Below, in pieces: positions 32,672 to 43,117 of a stretch of DNA of 64,000 nt; within the stretch, counting starts at the first letter, position 1, and each line of letters opens with the position of its first letter. The translations under genes and the position numbers were made by a program. This stretch comes from Micrasema longulum. Taxonomy: Eukaryota; Arthropoda; Insecta; Trichoptera; Brachycentridae. Location: NCBI GenBank assembly GCA_022494885.1, contig JAGVSM010002838.1, positions 124,001 to 188,000 of the forward strand. Direction: 5' to 3'. A model generated the notes under the pieces. It ran no database searches. It was not told where the DNA came from and worked only from the letters and a program-made list of their open reading frames with translations.

Positions 32672-33050
32672 TATATTTCAACAGAGATTAAGAACCGTTT
32701 TGAGAAGAGAAGATCGAGGCTTTACTGACATAATGCATTAAATCATTAAAAAAGAGTTCCGAGATAATCGCATTTAAAACTTTTTTAAATGCATTATTTC
32801 TCCCAAAATTTTCTTTTATTTAAATTTTTTTTAAGCTTTGAAAGAGTAATCTTTATTCGAGACATAAAATTTGAAATCAACGTCCTGAACCGACATTTAA
32901 AATTTATTTGAAATATCATATATAAATACTGTTGACTTAATGCACTCTGTCAGTAAAGCCTCGATATGGAAGTCTTGCTATTTACGGTGCTTGTGACCTG
33001 TTTTCGGCTATGTTTAGTGCCTGCTTTACATGAAAAATTCACAATTTATT
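32672..33050 (-). repeat. E element (copy 5), interrupted by a MITE
   Basis: ACATATATTTCAACAGAG and TTTTGAGAAGAGAAG lie before the MITE. ATATGGAAGTCTTGC, TTACGGTGCTTGTGACCTG and GTGCCTGCTTTACATG lie after it. Together they follow the antisense E order. The start again corresponds to the fixed E arm start. Confidence 0.65.
32715..32963. mobile_element. 249-bp MITE with 31-bp imperfect TIRs
   Basis: Outer 16 bp are exact inverted repeats: CGAGGCTTTACTGACA left, TGTCAGTAAAGCCTCG right. The next 15 bp (…ATGCATTAA…) also match with three changes. It sits within E copy 5 with AT on both sides, suggesting a 2-bp target duplication. No open frame is present. Superfamily not assigned. Confidence 0.8.
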
Positions 33051-33094
33051 CAATTGCATACATTTATTTTTTGAAAACCATATTTCTATAATTC

Positions 33095-33445
33095 TGAAAA
33101 ATTTTGAGTTTCGAGATCAGATATCTCAGAAGAATGTTGGGTGTGCAAGGAATGAAGTAATAAGAGAACGGACGGATCAAAATCTGGTAACTGTCATCAA
33201 GCGGAAGCGATGCGGTTGCCTTGGTCATGTACTGCGGATGCCTCCTGAGAGTCTTAACCACGCTTGCCTACTTTACAAGGTATCAGGTTCTCGACGTCCT
33301 GGACATCCACTGCTGACTATTCGTCGGCAGTTCGTGTCAGAAATACGGGATGCGAACCTGTCACGAGAAGATGCACAAAACTGGTAGCCGACAAAGATGC
33401 TTGGAGTATCTTCGTGGATACCATATACTCTAACTAAGGAACGGA
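33095..33445 (+). pseudogene. LINE C-terminal remnant
   Basis: Reads RQISQKNVGCARNEVIRER, TVIKRKRCGCLGHVLRMPPE, GSRRPGHPLLTIRRQFVSEI and RDANLSREDAQNW, stop, then a shifted DKDAWSIF-like end. 'R.RWLGHV.RM' and 'G.RRPGRP...W' followed by 'A.DR..W' typify RTE/Proto2-like LINE C-termini. Confidence 0.7.
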
Positions 33446-34164
33446 TATGAAATTATGATGATGATTTCTTCAATTGTTTCATCAGTTGAATATTGGAAAA
33501 TAAAAAAGTAAAGCATGAAGTTAAATCGGTAGTCAAATATCAGAAGAGGTCATCTGTAATTTTCAAAAATGTTCAGGAGAGCTGGAATACGACTCAATTT
33601 TAAGACATCGATCCCAAAACCAAAATATTTCAGTATTGCTTTTCAGTATTGCTTTTCATAAATGAATTACCATTCTTAATTATGGTCCTTTTTTATCTTT
33701 TTTTCTATGTTTCTATGTATATTAAAAATTTTATTCGTTCTAAAAAAATATTTTGATGTGCCACTATGTCTTCTTGCTCATACTGATGTAACAGGGTTTC
33801 AGATGTGACAGGGTTTAATGAACACCCTGTTTATTATATTCCAGGTTTAAAAAAAATTAAATTCGTAGAACTAACCCAGGTATCAAATGATACAAACCCC
33901 TCCCTCATAAATTCTGCGACATATCGCTTAATTTTATCAACATTATTTTAGTGCATGTTTGGACATGGTGGTGTTTGCATCTCCCTTCTGCACGTAATTT
34001 ACGTATATATTTTTCTTAACTACTTTGTATACTACGGTGACGGAAAAGGTGATGTGTGAGTGTATTTTAGCATTTGCATGTTAGTGTAGTGAGTGTCCTG
34101 ACAAAGACACGTGTACGTCTTTAAACCGGCAGACATAAATTGGCTTCAATAACAGAATATCCTC
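33446..34164. other. Unassigned AT-rich DNA
   Basis: Short direct repeats only (CAGTATTGCTTTT twice near 33630-33658). Confidence 0.3.
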
Positions 34165-34590
34165 TGATTTTACTAATGTCCGTACAATCAAAACTCTTTT
34201 TTGCGTAACTGTTTGCCCTCTTCTAAAATATGCCCCCGTGGTCTGGTCTCCATTCTATGTCGATCGCATAAATCACATTGAATCAGTCCAATATCGCTTG
34301 CTTCAAAAAGTAGCATGGACGCTTGGACTAGAGAGAGTTTATTATTTTTATGCTGATATAGAGTCAATGTTAAATATTTTTAGTCTACAAAACCGTAGAA
34401 CTAATATTGATTCCATATATTAGTTCGGCATACTAAATGGTATAATCGATGTTCCATCATTACTCGGCCTCTTTTTATTTTTTTATTGTTTTTAACTATT
34501 CTTTATTTGTTATATTTAAAACCTATAATTTGTGTACATGGACAATGTCCGTTAATTAATAAATATAAAGTCGGTGAGTGGTTAAATATA
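34165..34590 (+). pseudogene. LINE polymerase C-terminal fragment and 3' UTR
   Basis: TLFCVTVCPLLKYAPVVWSP, FYVDRINHIESVQYRLLQKV and MLNIFSLQNRRTNIDSIY, stop at 34421. 'L.Y...VWSP......IE.VQ..fl' and 'L..RR...D' are the conserved thumb-region pattern of Jockey/CR1-like LINEs. The tail reads GGACAATGTCCGTTAATTAA then AT-rich sequence. Confidence 0.75.
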
Positions 34591-34599
34591 AACGTTTAC

Positions 34600-35385
34600 T
34601 AACATCTACTACTACCATCACGCCATTTCCCCGTTGAGGTAGGTAGAGAGAAAGGACCGCCACACACGTCTATCCTGGCATATATTCCTAGCTTCTTCCA
34701 CATTCATACATCTTGTCATACATACTCTTCGGTTCTGTCTGCTTTTGACATGACCAGACTTAAGATTTTTGTTTATCTGATCATGCCACGTCTTTCTTGG
34801 TCGTCTTCGTCTCACTTTACCGTTCATTTTTGCTATATATACTTGTTTTACCATTCTTTCGTCGTCCATTCGGTCTATGTGAAAAAACCATCTCAGAGAC
34901 CCGTTCTTAATCTCAGGTTTACACTCTCGCCTGATTTCATCATTCTTAACCCTGTCATACATTGATTTTCCACACATTCGTCTAAGAGATCGCATTTCAA
35001 CTGCGTTTACTCGGCTTTCATCCTTTTTCTGCCAGTTCCATGTTTCACTTCCATACATAAATGTTGGGACTAAAACCCCGCTGTGCATTGCCAGTTTAGC
35101 TTCGATTGACATATTTTTATTAGCAATTACTAAGCTTAGTGCGCCGTTCATTTTGGTGCCTGCATGCACTGTCCTTTTAACATCTTTTTCTACTCTTTCA
35201 TCTCTTGAAAACATGCTTCCTAGATACACAAACTCTTCTATTTGTTCAAAACATTTGTTGTTTACATTTATTATGCAGTCAGTAACCTCACTTCTCCTTT
35301 CAAATACCATAACCTTTGACTTACTTTCGTTCATCACCAATTCGCTCTCCAGGCATACATCACACTGATATACCTACTTTTGTAC
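34600..35385 (-). pseudogene. RTE-like LINE ORF2 C-terminal fragment, 240 codons open
   Basis: The longest open LINE remnant here, ending in TGA at 34618. In order it has MNESKSKVMVFERRSEVTDC, FVYLGSMFSRDERVEKDVKR, TFMYGSETWNWQKKDESRVN, EMRSLRRMCGKSMYDRVKND, SLRWFFHIDRMDDERMVKQV and RRRRPRKTWHDQINKNLKSG. This matches the region after the catalytic aspartates in RTE-like ORF2: template grip, YGSE.W, LRRMCG, LRW..H, RPR.TW. The polymerase core (YADD) and endonuclease are missing, so it is 5'-truncated although its frame is still open. The frame reads upstream past the methionine to about 35385. Related but more decayed copy at 8860. Confidence 0.85.
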
Positions 35386-36684
35386 TTTTCAAGTTGTGCA
35401 AAAAATGTTTTAAATCGCTCTCATGTAGAGATGAAAAAAATTACCTACGTCGTTGTTCTACGATCACGACGAAATAGAGAAAGCTACCACATTGCCATTC
35501 TATCGCTTGTCTGAGTAATACATCACAACCCCTAAGCGGAAGAGTAGGCTTGAAAATTACTAAATTTCGTCTGAGATGTAAATTTTGATAAAATGAAGAC
35601 ATAAACGATCATCCCGAGGTGATAAATTCTAATGTCGTGTTGAAATGTGAAACTAACTCTGTTCCCGTTGCCAAGAGCTCTTACACTGCGTGTCTCTTAC
35701 ACAAGTAAGCAGTGTACCCGGGGCGTGTGGTGAGGTTTTTGATTAGAAGAGCAATTCACATTTATTCTTGATTCAACATAAGATCGACCTGCATCCGTGC
35801 ATGTCTCCGCCCCCCCCCCCAGTACTAACTTATCACATTAAATCCCGATTTATCAATGGAATTAAATTAGTTGATTGATTAAATTTATATTTCAATTTTA
35901 ATTTTGATTACCTAATCATAATTAAAAAAAATATCACTTTATACATTTAATGATTGTGATAATAAAGATTGCTAAAGTATTAGAATGTAAATATTGCTTT
36001 TTCTGTGGCGTCAGATTCATCAAATCGGTTAAGAAATTGATCAACAATTGAAAAAATCATGATTGCAAAAACAAATCTTTCTCAAATGACCCACTTGAAA
36101 GGGTATTTTTTACACATGCCGTGAGCCCGCACACATGATGACAAAAACTCATGCCCAAACGCTCCGTCATGCCCAACGCGTATTTAGTCGTTCTTCGACC
36201 GCCAGCCAGTCATGACGTTTAGGATCGAAACCAAAATTCTTGAGTCACGAAAAGGATTATGTAACTTTTCATTGGTAAATATTTGTTCATGAGTGAATTA
36301 CAAAGCATAAAACAACTCATATTTAAATATAAATATTATTTTTAATAGTCATTTTATTTGTAATGTCAAACTTCGCCAAACGGCGCAATTGCGAAGCTCC
36401 TCTTAGTAACAGGGGTGCACCTGTAGGAATATGTTTTCTAAATATTATAAACGTCTTTTTTGTATTCCCTTAAATCCATTAAAATATAAAAAAATAATGG
36501 GTCGAAGGTATAAGGAATTTAAGGAAATAATCTGATTGGGATCCACCAAAAACGATTGTTGATTGTTCACGTTGAAATAAAAAAAATATATATTTATTAA
36601 AAATGAGTATCCAACCACTTTGAGTAGCATATTCTTAAAAAAATCTTTCGGTATATAAATTTTAAACTTAGAATCAGTCATGAA
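35386..36684. other. Unassigned
   Basis: Moderate GC at 35430-35720. A poly-C run (about 12 C) lies near 35811-35821. No gene or repeat partner recognised. Confidence 0.35.
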
Positions 36685-37322
36685 TTGTCAAATTACGATT
36701 TTTTACTAAAAATATTAAATTTGTTAAAACTTAACGATAGAAGAAAAATTATAGGCCCTTTAAATTTATTCAAAATTGTAAATTCAATATGGGATTGCCC
36801 TGAACTATTTTCTCTCATCAACTTCAAGGTGCCTGAAAGAACAACTAGACAGGTGCCACCGTTTTGTAGTAACAATTCACGGACAGTGTATACTTGTAAT
36901 GCCGTATTAAATAGATTTCTTGAACTCGGCAATAGTTATTTCCACGACGTATCTGATATATTTAGTGTACGGTATTGTTTTTATAGAACAAACCTTTTCA
37001 ACTTTTTCAAAGATGGTGATTATATTTATTTATTCATGCATTTCATAAAACACATACATACAGTTTTTTGTTCACTTTGCCCAGCTGTATAAAATGGTAC
37101 TTATGATTTTTTTTGTTTTATTACTGTAGAATATTTTATTATTTAAACTTTCAACTGAATATGCTGTATGATTTTTAGGTTAATTTTTTTATTTATAAAT
37201 CTTGGGAATAAGGAAATTTATGTTTTTAAAAAAAATATATATTAAGCCAAATATATTAGTATTATAAATGTTTGTAAAAGGCAGATTTGCCGTTTATGTT
37301 GATAAAATAAAATAAAACAAAA
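36685..37322 (+). pseudogene. LINE family D C-terminus and 3' tail (copy 2)
   Basis: An open frame reads LKLNDRRKIIGPLNLFKIVN, SIWDCPELFSLINFKVPERT and VLNRFLELGNSYFHDVSDIF, the 'L..RR....L..LfKi.n...dCp.ll..I.f.vP...tR' and 'R.....N' blocks of a Jockey-like LINE. The 3' UTR and tail (AGGCAGATTTGCCGTTTATG, AATAAAATAAAAC) are shared with 28950-29392. Confidence 0.8.
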
Positions 37323-38042
37323 TTTACATTATCGTTGAACGCAGCCTTTGTATAAATTAACTAACTTAGTAACTATGAGTACGTTTACGTGTCACAACTT
37401 TTAAAAATATTTTACTCCATAGGGCGCGTCTATGTTTCAATATGTCAATAAAAAAATATATCAATGTGTTTTTCTAAATAAAACAAAAACCTAAAATCAT
37501 TGTAAAAATGTTTTCGTTATCTGGTAAAATAATTTACAATATTTAAATGGGTTTAATAAATTTTACAATTTCAATCATAATTTGCTAATGCTATTTGTAT
37601 TTCATGATAATTCTACGATGTTTATTATATAATAATGATTAAATTATTAGTACTAGTAGCGACAGTGTACGTCGTACGGTGTTCCTATATGTATTATATA
37701 GCTTAAAGTTAGATGAGTTGAGAATATGTCGCCTAAATTCTCTATGTGGGATGTCGGCTTATCTCGAGAGGTTTGAATATCCAGGAAACTTGAAATTAAT
37801 TCGAACAATTGCAGCAGTACAAAGCAAATATGTGTAGTCCATTCATTATTATACTCCTACACACACCAGATGGTGCATAGGGCACGACATAAGAACACTA
37901 AATGTAGCGTACTTCTGTCATTTTTTTAATTTTATTAGGCAAACAAACAGTGTGTACCAACGAAACATATTGTCAATTTTTCGTATTATTAGTGTAAGAC
38001 ACCCATGCACACACCTAAAAAATGTTTACGCTGAAGAAAAAA
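37323..38042. other. Unassigned AT-rich DNA
   Basis: No repeat or coding signal. Confidence 0.3.
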
Positions 38043-38055
38043 TAACTCACATTAT

Positions 38056-38443
38056 TAACAAATTACAACAGGGATGGAGAATACCTTAAATAAGGTAATA
38101 TGGAAGTCTAGGCATTTACAGGGCTTATGATCTGTCATTGGCTGGTTTAAGTGGCCACTTTACAAACCGTATAACATTCACCATTCTGCCTATATTTGAA
38201 CATCCATATTTCTTCAAATCTTCCATCTGTTGATTTTAGTGAAGTTAAAGAGCTGAAACCTTTATTATTGTGAAGAGATTCATCTGACTAAATTATTTCA
38301 CATACTAGGCAACGCCTGAAAACAATTTTCCAATTTTTTGGTTTTTTTTGTACCAGTTGGTTTCATTACAATATTTGAGTTTGTCCAAATGTTCGTAGAC
38401 AAAATACTAGATTTCACCAACATTTGGACAAACTCAAATATTG
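38056..38443 (+). repeat. E element (copy 6) with exact 13-bp TSD
   Basis: Flanked by identical 13-bp direct repeats TAACTCACATTAT at 38043-38055 and 38444-38456. It starts TAACAAATTACAACAG and runs antisense through almost the whole monomer. It ends with a sense stub that makes a 25-bp perfect hairpin (38369-38393 with 38419-38443) enclosing a 25-nt loop. Last bases: GACAAACTCAAATATTG. This is the clearest copy for defining the insertion boundaries. Confidence 0.85.
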
Positions 38444-38456
38444 TAACTCACATTAT

Positions 38457-39240
38457 CTTAAATAAAAATAAAAATTTAGAAAATCAAAAATTACGCGCGT
38501 GAATTGATCTGAGGTTAAATGAGAAAGATGGGTTACAATTAAAGTTATTTGCTAAGCCGTTACACACGAGTTACATCCTATTATTTTGTACAGAAAGAAT
38601 TTACAAAAGCAAACACTGGCGAGGAGCTGGTGGTCAGGCGACACAAAATGCCAAAATGAAATGTAAATATTCTTCCGATGCACGAAGTTTAATATCTTGT
38701 CCGAGCTGACATTGCAGCGGATTACGCGTTGCGGGCCAAAGCGGTGTTCGGCTCTGCCAACCTCACGGCTGTCAAATATTGCCCTCCACAATATAAATTA
38801 ATTTATGTATATTTAAAAAAAAAAATTGATAGCATTTTTTTTTATAATGCACAAAATACACAATTTTATCATAGACACAATGATATGTTTTTTATGTCCC
38901 GACTTGTTAGAAAATTCCGTGTTAAGTCGGGACTCTTCGATATATAAATAAAAAATATTTATTAACATACTAAAACAATGTACAAAATAATCAAAACAAT
39001 ATACAAAATAATGGAAAAATCTAAATAATAAATATTTTAACAGAAAATAAAAATAATAAAAATCGATACATCTCGAAAAATGGAATGCAGAAAAGTTATA
39101 TAATAAAACGTATGAGAAGCGATATTAACATTTCAAAACAATAAACAAAATAATAAAAGAAAAATTTAAGTAATAAAAATTAAAAAAATAAATAATAATA
39201 ATATGAAAAAAAAAACAGAAGTGCATGGCCTGTGCGTGGG
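38457..39240. other. Unassigned
   Basis: A GC-balanced patch at 38690-38780 (CGCGTTGCGGGCCAAAGCGG) is open on both strands but unrecognised. The remainder is A-rich. Confidence 0.3.
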
Positions 39241-39610
39241 TAAATATGATTTAATCCGAGAAGGAAAACATTGTTAAAAGGATTAAATGGGAATCCGGGC
39301 ATTTACAGGGCGTATGACCGTTCATTGGCTGGTTTAAGTGGCTACTTTACACACTGTGTAACATTCACCATTCTACCTATGTTTAAACATTCTCATTTCC
39401 TGAACTCTTCCATCTGTTGACTTTTGTGAACAGTGTGTAAAGTGGCCACCTTAACCAGCAAACGACAATTCATAGGCCCTGTTAATGCCCCTTCGTATAT
39501 CTTTTCATTTAAAAATGTTTTCCCTCTCTTTTGCAATAATTTAGATCTAAATAACTCCCTGGGGAGGAAATCTAGCCTGTCTACAAACATTTAGACATAC
39601 TCAAAACATT
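39241..39610 (+). repeat. E element, foldback copy 7
   Basis: Starts TAAATATGATTT at the usual arm start and is antisense to about 39430 (CTTCCATCTGTTGACTTTTG). It then switches to sense (ACAGTGTGTAAAGTGGCC) and ends GACATACTCAAAACATT. No clear flanking direct repeats. Confidence 0.8.
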
Positions 39611-39894
39611 TTTGATGGTTTAATCAGTTTTACATATCAGCACGTACATAATAAAACAAACGCCATACAAATATTTTAATATGAGAATTTAAAAAAAAAT
39701 ACATTCTTTGAAAGTGTGTTTAACTTTAACAATATTTTATCTCAAAACAACCAAAAAAATGTGGAGGTTTGCAGAGATGACAGAATAATACTGTAGTTTA
39801 TCTTTAGATACGGACCTCGCTTTCTCTACATTCGTACATCTTCTCATGTAATGTCTTTTTCATATATATTTATATTGTAATATGTGCGTGAATA
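39611..39894. other. AT-rich spacer
   Basis: No signal. Confidence 0.3.
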
Positions 39895-40042
39895 TATGCA
39901 TGTATGTATATATATATAACTTTTCACACACACACACACATAAACATATATGTATATATGTATATATATATATATACGTATATATATATGTTTATGTGTG
40001 TGTGTGTGTATATATATATATATACATATATATATATGTTTA

Positions 40043-40091
<49 letters not shown>

Positions 40092-40132
40092 GTTTATGTG
40101 TGTGTGTGTGTATGTAAATATATATGCAATAT
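39895..40132. repeat. Alternating (TA)n/(TG)n microsatellite
   Basis: Blocks of TATATATA and TGTGTGTG alternate, with ATGTTTATGTGTGTG recurring at 39990, 40038 and 40092 (48 and 54 bp apart). Apparent open frames here are artefacts of the repeat. Confidence 0.95.
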
Positions 40133-40353
40133 TTCTGTTTTTTTTTAGTTTTTATAGGTGCAACATTAATTTTTAATTTTAAAAATGTGTTTTTTAAAAT
40201 TTAATAAATAATAAAATTATAAACCTAAAACCCCTGACACATTACATGTTCTCTTGTAATTTTGTAATAGGCACACAAATTTAGCAAAAATAAATAGACC
40301 TTTATATGAGTATATAACACTAACAGACTGAATATGGCTAATATTGGATAATA
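40133..40353. other. AT-rich spacer
   Basis: No signal. Confidence 0.3.
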
Positions 40354-40545
40354 TTGGCGGCCTCCGTGGTGTAGTGGTCAAGACGCTTGACTCACGCACG
40401 GATGGTTCGGGTTCGATTCCCGGTGAGAACACAAAAATTAAAAATTTAATTTTTTCAAGCCTGGGTGCTCTGTGATGTAATTCACCACTGTAATTAGGCC
40501 TCCTGGCCTGTTGTGCAAAAAAATGTAAAAAAAAAAAAAAAATAT
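40354..40545 (+). repeat. SINE-V, full length
   Basis: GGCGGCCTCCGTGGTGTAGT, CGCTTGACTCACGCACGG, GGGTTCGATTCCCGGTGAG, CTCTGTGATGTAATTCACC, GGCCTCCTGGCCTGTTGTGC, then poly-A. One base is missing before the B box relative to other copies. Confidence 0.85.
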
Positions 40546-40675
40546 CTGGTTCATCGGTTATTGTTGCAAAGTCAGTAGTACCCACTTTCTATCTACAACC
40601 AAATGAGTATGAACCTACTCGTATCTAGGTAGCAAGTATGACTGCATGTACGAGTATAATATAATATATAATAAC

Positions 40676-40820
40676 AATACTTTATGTTTTATTACACTTT
40701 TATTTATAATTATTTTATATTTCATCGTCAGACTGGTCGTCGGTCACGACGAAACCCGGTCACTGGTAAAAAAATTATAAAATAATTATAAATAAAAGTG
40801 GAATAAAACTATAAAGTATT
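40676..40820. mobile_element. 145-bp hairpin element (MITE-like)
   Basis: AATACTTTATGTTTTATTAC at the left end pairs with the right end (…AATAAAACTATAAAGTATT). Arms extend about 44 bp with one bulge and few mismatches. The 56-nt centre is GC-rich (TCAGACTGGTCGTCGGTCAC, CGAAACCCGGTCACTGG). Target duplication unresolved. Confidence 0.75.
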
Positions 40821-40974
40821 TTTATTATTATAATTAAAATGTAGTTCCAACAAGAAATGTCAGTAGAAAAACTCAATATAATATAATGTATATTATATAT
40901 ATATACTCGTACGTAAAAAAATACTGGAGAACATGTCATTGAAAGTATTGACCAATGCTAGAACTACTTTTTCT
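40821..40974. other. AT-rich spacer
   Basis: TATATATATA run near 40895. Confidence 0.3.
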
Positions 40975-41606
40975 ATATCGGGAGCATCGTTCTGCAGTAC
41001 ATTTTTAACATGAATAAATGAACAACAAATATTATTATTTTTTTTTAATATACTAGATTTATTTGTCAATTTTTAAAATGTGCAAATGGGGGCTAAATTT
41101 CTAACTGTCTATGCGCTCTGTAGCTGCAAGACGTCCTGTAATCTAGCTCCTATCTGTTATAATCTTTGATTGATCTTAATTGAAAACGAGGAACTAGAAT
41201 CCCAACCGTCCATGCGCTCTGTAGCTGCAAGACGTACTGGGATATTTATTAATTGTACAGCGCCCTTGAGGCGATTTTCACAAAAATGGCGCTATATAAA
41301 TTATCCAACTATATATATATATATAAAACAAAGGAACGTCGCCTATAAAGATACTACAGGACGCAACGCCAGTCAGTCAGACCAACAAGTTCAGTCGACC
41401 AGTCAAGTCAGTTCCACGCAGTCTCTCAGTTCCAGCATGTGGTTCAAGTGCAGTCTCTTTAACACATCATCACCGCTACGCTCGCGCTACACAACCAAGT
41501 GCTGTATCTTATTTGCCATGTAATAAATACGCATTCAACAGCAACCTCGTGTCTTTTTTGTCGATCTTTAACTAGAGCTCCAACCCTCAGCAACCTTAAT
41601 CCTACA
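40975..41606 (+). repeat. LTR-like repeat F (copy 2), split
   Basis: 40975-41030 (GAGCATCGTTCTGCAGTACA) and 41331-41606 (AAAGGAACGTCGCC, AGGACGCAACGCCAGTCAGT, TTCAAGTGCAGTCTCTTTAA, CATGTAATAAATACGC, TTAATCCTACA) are collinear with the minus-strand copy at 19602-19890. The intervening 300 bp is an L2-type insertion absent from that copy. The terminal CA and AATAAA look LTR-like, but a full LTR or internal region is not present. Confidence 0.5.
41040..41330 (+). repeat. L2-type 3' end with two tandem units, inside repeat F
   Basis: Two units share TATGCGCTCTGTAGCTGCAA / CATGCGCTCTGTAGCTGCAA about 95 bp apart. They are followed by TGTACAGCGCCCTTGAGGCG, AAAATGGCGCTATATAAATT and a TATATATA tail, the L2-type 3' signature. 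The tail end meets the right half of repeat F at about 41331. Confidence 0.7.
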
Positions 41607-41748
41607 CTACTATAAAAGTTCGTAAAAGCTTGTATCTGGGGCGTATAACGTGTGAAGAAAAGTACCACTTGCTTCAATTAATTTCGAAGAGAAATATTGT
41701 GGGTCCCCTAGGGGTCGAATGAAAACAAACGTCCTTGCTGCATAATGT
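41607..41748. other. Spacer
   Basis: No signal. Confidence 0.3.
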
Positions 41749-42003
41749 CTGTACCTCAGAGGCAGACAAATGCAAATCCAAATATCAAATGCTCAAAACG
41801 AACCTAAAGAATCTACTTTATCTAAGTAATTTCTAATAATTTATAGCATTGATTTATATTTTCAGTATCTTCATACATGGTTCTTTCATTATAAGGCTTA
41901 CCTTTTTTCAAAATCAATGGACATGATCATAAACTGGATACTAAAATCGAAATGTCATTTCACCATATTCTGGATTTGCATTTGTCTGCTTCTGAGGTAC
42001 AGA
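41749..42003. mobile_element. 255-bp MITE with about 38-bp TIRs
   Basis: Left CTGTACCTCAGAGGCAGACA (to 41785) and right end (41966-42003) are inverted repeats with two or three mismatches, including AAATGCAAATCC in the inner half. The interior is AT-rich and non-coding. TSD not resolved. Confidence 0.85.
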
Positions 42004-42559
42004 TATATAAGACTAGACTGGCTTCAGGACTGTAGAACAGATTTTCGAGGAGCGTAGAATAGAGAGACCTTTGCCAGAGTGATAGCCAGCGTTGGGGACA
42101 CCTGAAAGGGCACTAAAGGAAAATGAAGATGGGCATAAGCCGATACATAAATATTTAGTAAGGAGAATTCGCTTATTAATTCACATACCTTACAATATGA
42201 ATCAAGTTGTAATACCTACATTATGTAGAATTCGTGTCAACGCACAGATTATACGGCTCATGTATCTTGGTACTAATAGGAGAAGGTTTGGAGAGATATG
42301 ACAGAAATTTCCGTTAGATAGAACCAGTCTAATCCAGGCCATGTAAGGTGGTTGAGCAATTATTTCTCGGAAAATCTTATAACATTCTGTCAATCTTAAA
42401 GTACTTACCTAAATCGACTCCGAGGGTCCGACCAAATCTTGAATAACTACCGTTTGAATTCTTTATTTTTTTAATAAACCTTTGTACAAAAAAATATGTA
42501 CGTAAATAATTTGTTAGGTCGTGCCAAAAAAGATTCGGGCTGTTGTGCTTGGCGAAGGA
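42004..42559. other. Unassigned
   Basis: Moderate-GC sequence; frames of 63-69 codons on both strands are unrecognised. Confidence 0.3.
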
Positions 42560-42680
42560 TTGATTAGAATGAACAAATTAACACATTACAAAATCAATAT
42601 AGTGTGTTATGCTGACGACACGAAACGACACTGCAATAATAGCAGAAAACCATAATATTATGATTTTTAAATAACACAGA
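42560..42680 (+). pseudogene. LINE reverse transcriptase catalytic-core scrap
   Basis: IVCYADDT at about 42599-42622 is the RT catalytic box C motif. After a small duplication (CGACAC repeated) the frame resumes as TAIIAENHNIMIFK. This matches the RTE-like 'YADDT.LIAE' context. Only about 40 codons remain. Confidence 0.6.
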
Positions 42681-43117
42681 AAAAAAAGTGTTGTATGATA
42701 CGTTTTTCCGGGTAGACTTAAGTATAAGATTTTTTTGTTTAGAAATTAAAATTAGTAACTTTAATGTCAAAATTACTTTTTTGGTCATCACATTGCATGA
42801 CTCATATAAATTCTATTGAATCTGCGCAGACCAAAAATATTTGTACTTACTTTTAAGTGCAAGCTGGGCAGAACCCTTAAGTATTGTATTTATGTTGTAT
42901 GTATGTTCGGCGCTAGTTTCGTGTAATTAAGTAGGAAGATTGAAGGCTTATTTAATGCATCTTTATAATGTTTTATTTTTATTGCAACGAGGCCCGAAGA
43001 TGCGTTGAACTGGTGCTTGCAAGGCCAATCAAACAAGGTTAAGAGAATACATGTTTTTTTTAAGACCATACCGAAGAACATTTTTCACAGTAAGCTTTGA
43101 AAAAAATACTAATAAAA
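42681..43117. other. Unassigned AT-rich DNA
   Basis: No signal beyond short frames. Confidence 0.3.

Noticed and set aside
38056..38443. E element as a Helitron because of its terminal hairpin
   Set aside because: It has exact 13-bp target duplications and lacks a CTRR end, whereas Helitrons insert without TSDs.
39882..40176. Two overlapping open frames of 88-90 codons
   Set aside because: They are translations of the TA/TG microsatellite (alternating Y/I and C/V) with no protein character.
42601..42640. Hammerhead-ribozyme-like core CTGACGACACGAAAC
   Set aside because: There is no stem II between the two core halves, and the sequence encodes the RT motif CYADDT in a LINE remnant.
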